From: Aphrocallistes beatrix
Lineage: Eukaryota > Porifera > Hexactinellida > Sceptrulophora > Aphrocallistidae
Length of the DNA stretch: 64,000 nucleotides
NCBI GenBank assembly: GCA_963281255.1
Contig: OY725491.1
Coordinates: 5,940,857-6,004,856 of the forward strand
Direction: 5' to 3'
Shown: positions 45,965 through 58,253 of the stretch, piece after piece
Layout of the letters: each line of letters opens with the position of its first letter
Position numbering within the stretch: the first letter of the stretch is position 1
Notes under the pieces: model-generated
What the model saw: only the letters and a program-made list of their open reading frames with translations
Database searches by the model: none
What the model was told of the DNA's origin: nothing
Made by a program: the position numbers and the translations under genes

Positions 45965-48900
45965 TCAAGGTAGGCTGCTGGATAATCTCCTGAGTTTGGG
46001 ATGCGTTCTTATAATCTCTTTAGACAGTTCCTCTCCCAGTTCATTCTGAGATCCGGCGTAGAGTTTGTGCGGTGTCTCATGGTTACTCTGACTGAGTGTG
46101 GAATTAGTTTCAAAGGAGCGTCTTCCTATAATTGGCGTTTTGGACAGATAGGGTCTCGGAGCTTGGAGATGAGTCGGGTAAGTGCCATGTTGGATTGGAG
46201 GGGGGAAGAATGTGGGGTAAACCATGACAGGTACGTCCGGCTGTGTAGCTGTGTATACTGGACAGGGTGCGTAGTAACCGTATGGACTCATACCAGGGTA
46301 CGTTTGACTTGTCGAGTTTGGAATGATATGTTCCTCTTCTAAATACACAGTATCATGTAAATGCAACTCTAACAGTTGCAAATATTATATCAAAGAAGGT
46401 TTGAAAGGGAGAAGTTAGTGCAACATGTCCCTCTAAAACTTTGGATAGCTACAAACTCCAAAATAACTTTCATATTATTACTTTTTGGCCTATTAAAATC
46501 AATAATTCCTTTCGTGGTCAAAATATTCTCTACTCACCGATAGTCCCAGTCATGCACACCATGTCCACAGGGGTACCGGATCTACTGGGGTGCGCGGAAC
46601 TATTCGATGTAGACTGTGGGGAGCAAGCCCTATTCAGCATTGTACCAGAATGGGAATAAACCATTCGGGGTTGATGAAATTGACGAGGTAAAGTATAACA
46701 CGTTCGAGGTCCATAAGTAGTTGGGAATTCGTTAATTTCTGACTCTATTATGTCGAACGAATGACTTCTTTTGTGGAAATTCTCACTGAGTAGAAATTCA
46801 TTACTCGTCATCGTCATATTCTAAAGATACATTAAAAAACTTTAAAATAATACTTCCGTCTTATTAATATACAGAAATACTAACCGAGTTAGCTCTGGAT
46901 CCGATGACACTAGCTTTGGATAAGAAATGAGATTTATCAATTTTCAGCTCTCCAATTTGTACATAGTCACCTTCATCATTTATTTCCGGTTTAGTCGAGA
47001 TTGGAGGCTGCGAATAATGAAAACATAAAAACGAATATATACCCAGAAATATTCTGATATTAACTCGATAGACTCACAGTTGTCTCTATTTCTTCCCTTT
47101 CATCGGGAATAGTGGTGAATTTGTCTTTAAACGTCCAAAATTTGAATGTCTAAACGATAGTTATAGTATTAATATAATAAAAACATATAACAGCTAGGAG
47201 TGAATTAGAATTACCTCTCTTTCCATGTATAACATAACGGCTAATAGAACCATTGCCTACAAGGTTTAAAAGTTAAAAATTTAGCCGAATTATCACTCTT
47301 CTTCAAAAAAAAGCGCTTACCAAGATAAATTGATAGAAGGAGAAGATGTAAGAAGTTATCGAATCGTCGAAGAGGAAGTTAGATGGAGGTAAGATAAGTA
47401 TCAACATCATGAAGAGTGAGGTAAGTATGCAAGAACGAAGCAGCTGTTTTCTGCATAAGTAAACAAGTTTCATTAAAAACACACAGGTAGACTGATCTAC
47501 TATTCATTATATGCATAAAATCGCTATATATTTATGGAACTATGGTTACAGCAGTATAGTAAAATGCTAATACATAAAATTAGATACATATCTAAACACA
47601 CGTGCCATTTGTCATGTTAATGTAAAATCCATATGGACGGACTCGAGATGGCATTCTTAAAACCTTTGATCGATTCTGAGCTATGATCTAACTTACATTA
47701 GAAAATTCCTCTTCTTGCTTCCTCTTTCAGGACACATTTTGTAGAAGCAGATTATGAAAGAGATAACAAGTAGGAGCATTACCTAAATGAAAGCAGAAGT
47801 AATTAAGTTTTTCTGTCGACGAATCTCCTGACTTTAATTCAACTTACCAAAATCGCAATCGCTAAAAATGAAACAATTGTATAGAATACTCCTTTTGCAG
47901 CAAAAAGTCCACAGCTAAACATAAATGGTTGTAAACTTCATCGTAATTAATCATATAATTAACCTCTTACTCCTACCTGAGTGGTTGCGCTGGTTGCATA
48001 CGGCTATACTGGCTTAACATTGGTATTGACGTTAGCACTGTTATCACTGCTGGAATTCCTAATGAATGATTATAGAGTTAAATAAAAATTCTGGATACTA
48101 ATTTTTAAAATATTGAATGAATAGTTAATTTACTAGGAAATCTCTGTCAACTATAACGTCTATGTTCATTCTTTCACTTATGCGCTAAGATATTTTGCAA
48201 CGTTATTCCTACTCTACGTAGTCCAACTTGGCGAAAAAATTAACAATAAGAACAGATACGGTGGAGATTTCCTATTAGCAATATTGCAGACAATGAACTT
48301 AATCTTATTGGACAATTATGTAACAGGATGGGAAACATAGAACAAATTACGAACTACATGTACATAAGTTCAAATATCAAAGAATTATTAAAAGTTGTAA
48401 AAGAATAATGAAATATACACTTACCCCAGGTGGCAATGAATGAAGACACCATTGTTAACTTAGCTCGTGGCATGATCCCATTTTCCTCCGCAAATTTCAG
48501 ATAGAAAAATGCAATTACCATTTCCACCATGACCGAACAAATTATAACCATAAAGCTACACTGTAGCACCGCCCGAGAAGCAAAGCACAAGATCTAGAAG
48601 AATAAGGTAGTGAAGTCAGTAATGCAAATGAATACTAATTGATTCAGGTCAGTACTTACTTATATTATAATATATTATCCAAATGCTTAAAATGTTTTGT
48701 AAGATAAAATGACTGAACAAACTATGCACGGAAACCAAAAGCTCTAGTATGGTATTCATAACCAGAAATGTTTAAGAAGAAAGGAATTGTGTTAATATGA
48801 ATACTTACAGGCTGTAGCTGGGATGACACTTGCAGTAGGAGATTGAACCCAATGATTGAGACAATCGTGAGAGAAACGATGGCATCATTCAAGTTGAAGA

Positions 48901-51900
48901 AGGTAGTGAGGCTAGGAGCAGCATGTCTCCTCTTCCCTTCAGAAAGTATCCTAGTGAAGTTGAACATTTTACATTTAATCAATACATTTTTAAATGCAAT
49001 TTTATCTTAAGCTTGTAAAAATACTTTAGAGTAGCTTTAACTTATTAATAAAGAACTAAATAACTAATTAATCACTGATTGCTTACTTGAAGAATCCGTA
49101 CACAATAATGAATATGGCGAGTAGGATGGCGCAGATAGTTGATCCGATTAGCACAACGATATTTAGAAGATGGACTCTCTAAAAGTAGCAAATTAAAAGC
49201 TGTTGATATGACTGCTGTTGTGATGTCAAATTTGGAGATATACAATCAACGTTAACGTAGCTTTAAAATGATCTCATTTGCACAATAAAGTGCAGGTTAA
49301 TCTTGTTTACTACAATTAGAATATTAGTTCATTCAAAACGGTATCGAATAGTTTACTCCGAAACTCATTCCTCTCTTACCTTCAGACTAATCACAATGCA
49401 TTAATTAGCACTATTCAGAGAAAAGTTATCGGATCAACTTACATCTTTCTGAGTTGTTGCATTCGTAGGATGATCTTCAGAATGAATAAACGTCGCGTTG
49501 AATGGAGAAGTACTAGTATCAGATATTTTGACTTGTGTTTTCGTCGCCATGCTAACTGAATTACTGATAGAGGGGGGAGACGTGGCTGTCTAGAAATGTA
49601 AAAAATGCTTGAATGTTACGGGATATAATATTACATAATTAGAATTGCGAGTTAGTACCTTTTGTATTTTCATTCTGATGACGGCAAAAATACTGAGATG
49701 ATAGGCGTTACAAACTACCTTCTTGTTGTTAATAAGTTTCAACTCTACCCCGTCTCCTGACCACACCCTATTCAAAAGAATTAATAAGATTAAAACACCT
49801 ATTCAGTACCAAAAATTTCACACACCTTATCTTATCCTTATCTAACTCTACTCACCCTTTATCATCTAGAAACGCGCAGGTTGTATTGAGAATATGCTCC
49901 TCCTATAATTAATGAATTTAAATCTTGAATAATAATGGGAAATTAACAAACTATTTATCCGACTTACGTTGATCCCAAAACCGAGTTCGATTGGTTCAGT
50001 TAAATTGTTAAAAGTCTGGTTCATATTTGATATCCTGACTGAGACAATATTGGAGATGATTTCCTCATTTTCACTAAAAGAATCGCGTTAAAAAATTATC
50101 ACAAATCCTCTCTTGTAACATTATAAACAGGTGTGAACACCTGTACTCACCTTGAAGTATCCCTTTTAACATTGAAATCTGTTCCAGATTTAATAACGAG
50201 AACATTAACGCGAGGAGAAACACCTGGAGTTCACAATAATCATCTCAAATTATCTCAATAGTCTTACATCGCAATAATAACTTAATTACTCAGTTACCGT
50301 TATCCTCAAGTATTCGAGTGGGAATTGAGAGATAAGGAGAAACATCTGTCCGCACTTTTGTTAAGTCTATCGTATACTTCTGAGACGATTTGGTTGAAAC
50401 TTCTGTGCTAATGTAATCTGGGAAAGTATAAATGTTGTTTTAATTGGTGCAAAGTCAAAGTGTGGACATAATCGAATAAATTCAATTACCCAGATTGTCT
50501 CCTTCTATTAAAAGATTTTCAGCTTGCTCCAGAGAGGTGCTGTTGTCTGTTGGTGTCAGATACGTTAGTACATCTTCGATTGTTTTGAATAAATTAAATA
50601 TTTTCTTTTGGTTCTAAATAAATAACACACAATAATAATATATGCAAGTGCGCTCTGTGAATATTTTGTGTCCGCAGAGTCGCCCTACGGGCGGTTGGGG
50701 CTATTAAATTTTCAGAGGTTTGAAAATCTCACTTAGATCTTAGAACTTAATCTTAGGTTCATCATTTGACTCCTAAATGCCAATTTTCACATCCCTAAGA
50801 CTTGCCAGTTCTTCAATCAATTCGGAAAACAAACAAAATCCTAGCGTTTTAATATAATACACAAGAAATTCCATTTTGATATAGTCAACTCCGCTTAATC
50901 AGGACACCGCTTAATTGGGACAACCGCTTAATTGGGACAGGTCTCCAGGAACGGAATGGTTCCCTTACATAGAAGCTAATAGTCAATTTCATCGGTTAAT
51001 TGGGAACTCCACTTAATCGGGGCAAAATATCCGGGGCCAAAGTGCCCCAATTAAGCGGAGTCACCTGTAATTAAAATCATATTTACATGAATAACCTTAT
51101 TTTCTTCTTGGAGTGATGAGATAAACTCCGCATTCAGCAGATTAGAGAGAGTGAACACCAAATCCTACACACAAGACAGTTATAGCAGTGATCAAGCATC
51201 AACTACGAGGCTATGCCCCAACTCTTGCTGCGATATTTCGAGTTCAAATGAGCATTTATCAAATACCTTTTTAATCTGAATCGAGCAATCCTCTTGACTG
51301 GCATATTTGGCAATTATGGCGATCACCTCGAAGAGATTGTCAATGAGAGAAGAATTCAGTCCAGACTGCCTGGGGTTGTGTGTGTAATTCCAAAGTTCAG
51401 CTGTTAGAACTTCCACTTCTGAACAGTTTGCAAACGGAAGTAGTGGAGTTGGTATCTATAAATTTACATTAATGAATACAACTACTGCTATGTGTGTGGT
51501 AGCACACTAATAGCACAACTTTGAACTTTGGCTTTGAGGGCTTTTAGCAGATGTGCTATGGCATTCATTATTTTAATAATGAGCCAAAAAGCTGGATATT
51601 CTATTTCAAAATATTTCAGCTGAATAATGTAAAATTAAAACCACTGAAATATCAAATTAATATCAAAGCTAGGATGTTATGTCTTTAAGATGTTGTGCAT
51701 TAGATCAAAGTCATGACTTAGATTATAAAGCTAGATTTCAAACAATGCAAATTGTAAAACATCACTCTTTTCTAATGCGTGGACTTACTGGATCACGTGT
51801 GCAAAGTGATGAGTTGATATCTCCCCAGCTAGCTGTAGTGAGGCAGGGACGGCTGATATTTCCTAGAATGAGTTATGTAATACATTTGAAAGGATAAAAT

Positions 51901-54900
51901 TAAGTCATAACTCCAACTTTCAACATTTTAAGATTCAATTAAAAGGATTTATCGAGAAAATTGATCGTGCTTGTATTAAATTCTTGACTAGGATAAGGAA
52001 CCTTTCCATTCAACCCTAAACTAAATATAAACTTACATTGGCGCTACTGGGTTCAGAAAGCTGGGTAGATCAAAGGGTTGTAATCAAGGATATCTAGGAG
52101 CGAGAGACGCCCCTTTAGGTTATGATTTTAAGTTTCAAAGTGGAAATCCAGAATAATACACAATTTACTCTGTATTATAATGCTATTTATCGATTTGGGC
52201 GTACGAAAATGTATGGGTTTGATATTAGGAGCGTATCTCTGGAGGGCTGTATAATACCCTGGTAGTAATGCACATGTAGAGACCAGACATGTGAATTACA
52301 GGTTGAGGTTGATTAAAATGGGCAGACATGTACCTACCCAAAATGTGTCTATGCTAATTGACTCTAATAGATCGGGATCATTTTTCCGGCGACCAACATT
52401 CCATTTACGGATGCAACTATGCATCAACGACGTGTTGAAGTATTAACCTGATAAAGTTGAAGAGATGAGCGTGCAGGAGACTTGAGCGGTGCTCCCTCTA
52501 GTTTGATTAGGCCATTGTAGCTCGTACAAGGAATCCACCTGCCCCAAACAGTAACCTAATAATATTTCTAATGTAAATATATGTTGTTTCCGCCGATCGG
52601 TAAATTAAACAGATTCAAAAGGATTGTAATTCTGTCTTGAATTTTTAACTAGGCACTAATGTCCAAATAACTAAGTTTAATTCCTCCATTTAAAAGCTTA
52701 TCGATCGCATTAGTTTACTTTCCCAGTTCTAAACAAACAACATTGACAGCCAAATTGATCTTTTATTATTTGAATGATTGCACAGAATATATAATACAAA
52801 GTGATAGGGTTAGTATTACAATATATATACCCAATCTAACCTAAAGTAAAAAATTCACAAATTAAAATAATCTGTCAATGTTGTTTGGTGGGAACAGGGA
52901 AGGGAATGGCATTAGCTTCACATTTTTTCTTACCCTACAGTAAAGTAGGAATAGTTAAAGTATTTCCAACCTCACAGTTTTGAAGTTTGCCTTCTACTTA
53001 GTAATTAAGAAATGTGGGTCATTTAAAAATGTGCCATTGGGATTGGATATACCCTCTATTCAAAATATTGGATTCGATATACAGTCGACTTCGCTTAATA
53101 GGGTCGCTATTTAATCGGGTCAACCGCTTAATAGGGTCACTTTTGGCAGGAACGGAATAGCTCTCATACATAGAAGCTAATATGAAATATTTTCGGTTAA
53201 TAGGGTTTCCGCTTAATCGGGACAAAATGTCCTCTGACCGATGTGACCCTATTAAGCGGTGTCGACTGTATATTCAAACAAACGACCCTGGAATCAGATG
53301 AATATTCGAATTTTAGTTTGAAAGGTGGGTTTTAGATTCGAATGTAATTTAACTAATTAATACCACAGAAATAGTTTGTGATATGAATGTCCAAATTTGC
53401 ATACCACAGCATACTTGTAGTAACTTTATACTTATCGTAACTTAATTACTATTTTAAACTTACTTCGACATTTCCCATTGAAAGCTTGACTGTCGCAGAT
53501 ACATATCTGATTAGCTTCATCTCTGCACTCAATTTCACACCTTTCACCGGTGCTGTACTGACCACAAATACAGAGTGGATTCCTTTCTCCGTCAACAAAA
53601 CACGTTCCGCCGTTACAATAGTTCCCTATGCAAGGGTCTATTTCAAACTCGCAGAGGTCACCACTGAAATTGAATTCACACTCGCAAATAGGACCATCGT
53701 CCCCACTGGTGCAAGTTGCCCCATTCTGGCAAGGCTGGGAGGTACAATGGTTTATTTCTCTCTCACAGAATTCCCCTTCGAAACCGCTAATACAATTGCA
53801 AGCGAAGTTATCTTCCCCTTCAATGCATTCACCGTGATCATTACACGGAGACGAGTGCATTCTACAAATCGAGGCTTTCTCTGAACAGTTCTTTCCTAAA
53901 GTGTTAAAACAATATCAATTACAATTTGATCCTATTTCTCAATGAATATTTAAACGAACTAATGTTCAGACATAATATTGTTTAGTTAGCCAGTCTTACA
54001 GATCGCTTGTTAAGTAATATAATACTTAGTATTGTTATTGGGTAAATATTTATATATTTGTTATAGTTTTGACTACTATAACCCAATAAGAATGTGTGAA
54101 TTTGTTATTAAAATATTCCCCGTTAATCCTGTAGTATTAAGTGCTAAAGTACATTACCTAGGAATCTGCTAGAGGTGCAGATACAGTTATAGTCATTGAC
54201 CCCATCAACACAAGAACCGCCATTCTCACAAGGGTTAGTTGCACATTCATTTATATTTTCGCAATTTGGCTCCGCGAATCCTGGGAGGCATTCACACGTG
54301 TAACCGGGATCTTCTGATGAATCTTTACAGACAGAGCCTTCGACACAAGGGTTTTCTTGGTGTGCTCTATAATATATGTCACACTGAACACCTAGAAAAT
54401 TAGATCAATAAAATTCATTGATCTAAACTATTAACATTCAGTTAACTATAAAACTAAAAATAAGTTAAGTAAACCAGAGTATCTGAAAACCTACTTTTAT
54501 CAGGTGTTATCACCACAAGTTCTGACATTAACATGTCTCCATGGATTGTCTCTATATTCAACTGAAACACGTAGGTGGAGTTTGGCTTCAGGCCAAAGAT
54601 GGTGGCACTCCTTTCAGAGGTATCCGAGTTAAAAGTTAAACGGGAATTATCGGATTGGTCAATTCGATACATAGAGATTGATCGGATCAGGCGGGAAATG
54701 TCTTCAATCAGTGGCTCAACCACAATCTGCCAGTCGAGTCGAACAGATTCAGTCGTTTTCGGCGTTGCTTTAAAGCTGTTGACTTCGATGGAATGTTCTA
54801 GAAAGTTATAACATAAATTTCCTGTTATCTCTATCCAAGTATGTATTTCAATTCAATTCTCACTTTCACAAGTGCTGAGATCTTCATGTAGATAGTATCC

Positions 54901-56221
54901 ACTGTCACAACTGCAGGAATAAGATCCAAACTCGTTTGTACATTCATGTGCACAGCGATTCCGATCATCACACTCGTTCACATCTAATTGATAATTACAA
55001 CAAACATTCAAAATATGGCTTCTAAGCTCTAGGGTCTAGATAAGGGGTTCATAAACTAGGGGGCGGGCCCCCTAGGGGGGCGTAAGGATATTGTAAGGGG
55101 GCGTAATACGGATGAAAATGTGAAGTGATCATTAATAGAATTGTATCAGCTTTAGCTAAATTAAGTCTTCCTCAAAGCGTGTGGTTTTAGATTACTAATG
55201 AAACAGTTACATCCTTCACATTGATAGAGTTTTTTATTTAAATAGATATTCTTAATTATGTTAGAAAATAGTGTGTTCTCCGAGTTTGGTAGTGTAGGTG
55301 TAGCCGCGTAGGGGGCGTGATAATTCACAGATTGGACAAGGGGGGTATGGGGTCAAAAAGTTTAAGAACCTCTGGTCTAGATGACTGCAACATACCTTGT
55401 TCACAAAATGTTCCTTTATATTGAGGTCTGCAAATGCATTGATTCGGCCTGTGACATATTCCTCCATTCTGACACTCGCCATTACATATAGCTACAAAGG
55501 AGATTTTGTAAACACGAGTTGAACAAGTTATATCTAAATTATTGTATTGAAACATACGTTCACATAAGTTTGTGTCTGGTACATCTCTGTAACCGTCACA
55601 GCAAATCGGGACTCGTCTCTGAACGAATTTCTGTTCCAATTTTGTTTGAATCGAAGCGACTTTTCTGCAAGATGGAATTAATATAGGAAACTGTTCGGCT
55701 TCAAATTAGATTTTGTATATTTTCAAGAGAACTTACTTTGTCCTTTCAACTTGTTGAGCACATCTGAAGTATGGAAAGTAGGGACAGTATACATATATAA
55801 CCGTTTTGTAGACAGCTATATTGTAAGCTGTATAACTGACTGGTGATAGAATTACAGATGTTTTGATTTTGTAGCATGTTTTACCTGTTTTCGTCGCGGA
55901 ACTAAAATTAAAAATTAAAATTCAATTCAATCTAATACATTAATCGAGTAGTTTTGTGTACGCATAATTTTAGCTGATCAAACTTGGAAACCAAAAATTT
56001 GTACTGTTTTTACATATACAAATATTCTGATAATCAATTCTTACCAAAATCCTAGCTTTGTTGAGCACATTCTAGTGGATGTCTGGGGTGAACATTCAAT
56101 TCAGAAATGTTTAACAATAGTATATTTTTTAGGATCTCTACTATCCATCTTAGTGAAGTGCTTACCTGACAAAATCCAGTATAGACAAAAGAACAATTAA
56201 AATTGAAATTATTTTCTTCAT
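45965..56221 (-). CDS. Adhesion GPCR: EMI-EGF-FN3-EGF-HRM-GAIN-7TM
   Basis: About 30 exons, roughly 1,450 aa. The signal peptide ([17 protein letters not shown]) starts at 56221. An EMI domain follows ([25 protein letters not shown]; 55.55-56.08 kb), then an EGF ([19 protein letters not shown]), a Ca-binding EGF (54.86-54.98 kb) and an FN3 domain (54.49-54.80). Two more EGFs (54.16-54.39) and three in one exon (53.46-53.90) come next. An HRM follows ([34 protein letters not shown]; 52.45-52.56 and 51.79-51.86). The GAIN domain is at 51.46-49.66 kb, with a GPS at 49.66-49.90 ([24 protein letters not shown]). Seven TM segments run from 49.18 (TM1, [17 protein letters not shown]) to 47.2 kb. A 300-residue Ser/Pro/Tyr-rich tail ends at 45965. 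Adhesion GPCRs self-cleave at HL/S or HL/T and can be opened by tethered agonism. Splice phases checked across EGF-HRM-GAIN agree. Coupling and ligand are unknown. Confidence 0.88.
50784..50870. repeat. Dispersed repeat, second copy of the 40522-40610 family
   Basis: Shares caattttcacat, cttgccagttcttcaatcaa and atcctagcgttttaat with 40.52 kb. Lies in an adhesion GPCR intron beside a pogo-like MITE. Confidence 0.7.
50882..51067. mobile_element. Pogo-like MITE (186 bp) with TA duplication
   Basis: Ends are tagtcaactccgcttaat and the inverse, attaagcggagtcacctg, flanked by TA on both sides. Core words aggaacggaatgg and catagaagctaat are shared with 36109-36265 and 53082-53268. Confidence 0.88.
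53082..53268. mobile_element. Pogo-like MITE (187 bp) with TA duplication
   Basis: Ends are cagtcgacttcgcttaata and the inverse, tattaagcggtgtcgactg, flanked by TA on both sides. Internal gggtcaaccgcttaata repeats and the core ggaacggaatag are shared with its relatives. Confidence 0.9.
55042..55374. mobile_element. hAT-type MITE (333 bp)
   Basis: Ends are aaggggttcataaac and the inverse, gtttaagaacctctg, flanked by an exact 8-bp duplication, gtctagat (55034-55041, 55375-55382). The left end is GC-rich (gggcgggccccct). Lies in an intron between two EGF exons of the adhesion GPCR. Confidence 0.9.
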
Positions 56222-57224
56222 GTTAAAACTCACTAATTTTAACATAGAGCATTATAACTACTTTATATAGACAAGAGATACATACATTATTCATATAATG
56301 ATAGTGGATACACAGGCTAAAAGCTGTTGCACAAGTGTTAATTAATTAATAAACTTGTAATCATTTTCATATTGGCAATAAACGATTTACAAAACGTAGA
56401 GTCAACACATCAATTTATTCAATCGTTCATTGTGGTTATAATTCGAGGCATTCATTGAACACCACTGATACCAGTAAATGAGAAAGAAGGATGCCCAAGT
56501 ATAACGATTGTACAAGCCATTTATTTTTAGGCCAAATTATGACGAATTCTGACAAAATACGCTCAATTTACACGTTAAAAAATATTTATCTTGAAAAGAT
56601 ATCTAGTAGTCTTCGTTAATTAACTAAGTTGCCCAGGAATGGGTTGTGCCATTTCCGGTTTAAGCGATTTTAACAGGGAAGCCATATAAGTTGGGGTAGT
56701 TACTATAAATAGAAAAATCCCAGGGGCAAATTATATTATATATATATATTATTAATGGATACATTGAAGTTTTTATTGCTAATTTCTGAAATAGTTTTTC
56801 GGGCCGCACATTACAGACTCCATGTTGTTCTATTAGTAATGATATAGAAAAATAATTGAATTTTTGTTCGCTTTCCCAAACTGAATCTAATCTACGTATC
56901 CTTAGGAAAGCATTCTAACCTACATTCTAGCCCACATTCTAACCTACATTCTTACTTACCTATCTTGTTGCGACAACGAATAAGGTTGCACAAATGCACT
57001 ACAAAATTACAATTAAATAGTGTCATAGATACAATATTATCATATATATGTAACATGTAACAAGATATCTTAAGTATTTGATAATTACTACAAAACATGA
57101 CCTCAATCAATATAGAGTTCCAAATCATGTATCATGTCTTGTATGCATTGCATTACCTTATTAGCTCCCTATATTATTATCTCCGAGACGAGCTCACTCT
57201 CAGTTCCAGGAAAAACTGTTTGAA
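56222..57224. other. Divergent spacer between two receptor genes
   Basis: About 1 kb separates the start codons of the minus-strand adhesion GPCR and the plus-strand GPCR, so both promoters lie here. It includes a third copy of the dispersed ~80-bp repeat (56641-56715) and a short imperfect tandem of the type cattctaaccta at about 56908-56960. No additional gene seen. Confidence 0.6.
56641..56715. repeat. Dispersed ~80-bp repeat, copy 3
   Basis: Contains atttccggttta, aacaggga, ataagttgggg and ttactataaatag in the same order as the copies at 18.3 and 35.5 kb. It is the most diverged of the three. Confidence 0.5.
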
Positions 57225-58211
57225 ATGGGTACAATCACCAGTACAGAGAACGGTACCAATTTCACATCGTGCGCTACAACCCCTGAGGATATAATCTGCA
57301 CCCTATCATTCGCCTTCAAAACTTTCTCCTCGGTGATTTCCATCTTGGGCTGCCTCCTGCTACTCGCATACATGCTCTTCTACAAACTGTACAAAACACC
57401 GAACCAACGTATTTTGATCTATCTCATCGTAAACTCGATTCTGTTCTCCGTCGCATTCGCTTTAGGCTATTGGTATAAGCCAGGCACAGTTTGCACAATA
57501 CAGGCATTCTTCTTGCAGTTTATCTCGCTAATGCTCATGCATTGGTTTATAGTCATAACTGTTAATCTGTACATAAACATTGTGTTTTACAAAGAAACAA
57601 AATTTTGGCTCGAAGTGGTAGAACTTGTGTCGTGTCCTATCATACCGTTGATTACAGCCATCATTCCCATCATATTCGATGCGTATGGTCCAGCTGGATC
57701 ATGGTGCTGGATCGATATCGACCCAGGGCGGGATCTGGAGGTGAGGGGTAACATCTTACGGTGGGCCCTATTCTACGGCTTCATCATAGTAATAATTGTG
57801 TTCCTTATAGTCTCATACCTGTTCTTAGCACTCGTTCTCCTCTACAAAACGGATAAGTTGTGCATATGCAAAAGAGCTAGGTCTTACTCCGTGGGGGAAA
57901 CAGCAAGGTTGGGCGTTCTAATCGGTATTTTCCAGCACAGTTCTTGGTATTTTCTACTCTTCCCGATCGTATTCATTGCTGTTTTCATATTTCCTATCAT
58001 AAACCGGACCCTCAATTTCATCTTCCCAGATGAGACGTTTGGTTGGTTATTGGTGCTGCAGTCACTATTGAATCCCATGATCGGGTTTCTGAATGTGTGT
58101 GTTTACATGGTGGATGGCACCTTCAGACACAATATTAAGCCCAGCAGCATCAGAGATCAGTACATCATGTTGAAGCATAAAACAGTTGTTAGGGAATATC
58201 CGACTAATTAA
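57225..58211 (+). CDS. cAMP-receptor/GPR157-like seven-transmembrane receptor
   Basis: Single exon, 328 aa. A 25-residue N-terminus with N-glycosylation sites (NGTNFTSC) precedes seven hydrophobic segments. A Cys pair is placed for the TM3-ECL2 disulfide: CTIQAFFLQF at the start of TM3 and GPAGSWCWI in ECL2. The WCWI loop and the HWFIVITVNLY segment in TM3 are hallmarks of the Dictyostelium cAMP-receptor/GPR157 group rather than rhodopsin-type receptors. No DRY or NPxxY motif is seen. The last loop and tail are short, with a basic segment (CICKRARS) in ICL3. The start at 57225 fits well, and the frame just upstream belongs to a different ORF. Ligand unknown. In Dictyostelium the family senses cAMP, but animal members are mostly orphans. 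Confidence 0.85.
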   Translation: MGTITSTENGTNFTSCATTPEDIICTLSFAFKTFSSVISILGCLLLLAYMLFYKLYKTPNQRILIYLIVNSILFSVAFALGYWYKPGTVCTIQAFFLQFISLMLMHWFIVITVNLYINIVFYKETKFWLEVVELVSCPIIPLITAIIPIIFDAYGPAGSWCWIDIDPGRDLEVRGNILRWALFYGFIIVIIVFLIVSYLFLALVLLYKTDKLCICKRARSYSVGETARLGVLIGIFQHSSWYFLLFPIVFIAVFIFPIINRTLNFIFPDETFGWLLVLQSLLNPMIGFLNVCVYMVDGTFRHNIKPSSIRDQYIMLKHKTVVREYPTN

Positions 58212-58253
58212 GTATTCTATTTGTGTTTATATTTACTAAATTAATGTAACAAA

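Noticed and set aside
45668..45968. Hydrophobic minus-strand frames that look like small membrane proteins
   Set aside because: A/T-rich codons give Ile/Leu/Phe runs; position fits the 3' UTR of the adhesion GPCR.
51679..51897. 72-codon plus-strand frame
   Set aside because: Antisense to the second HRM exon (about 51790-51862) of the adhesion GPCR.
52905..52985. Candidate extra exon of the adhesion GPCR
   Set aside because: Splice-like ends exist, but the frame holds a stop and the flanking exons already join in phase without it.
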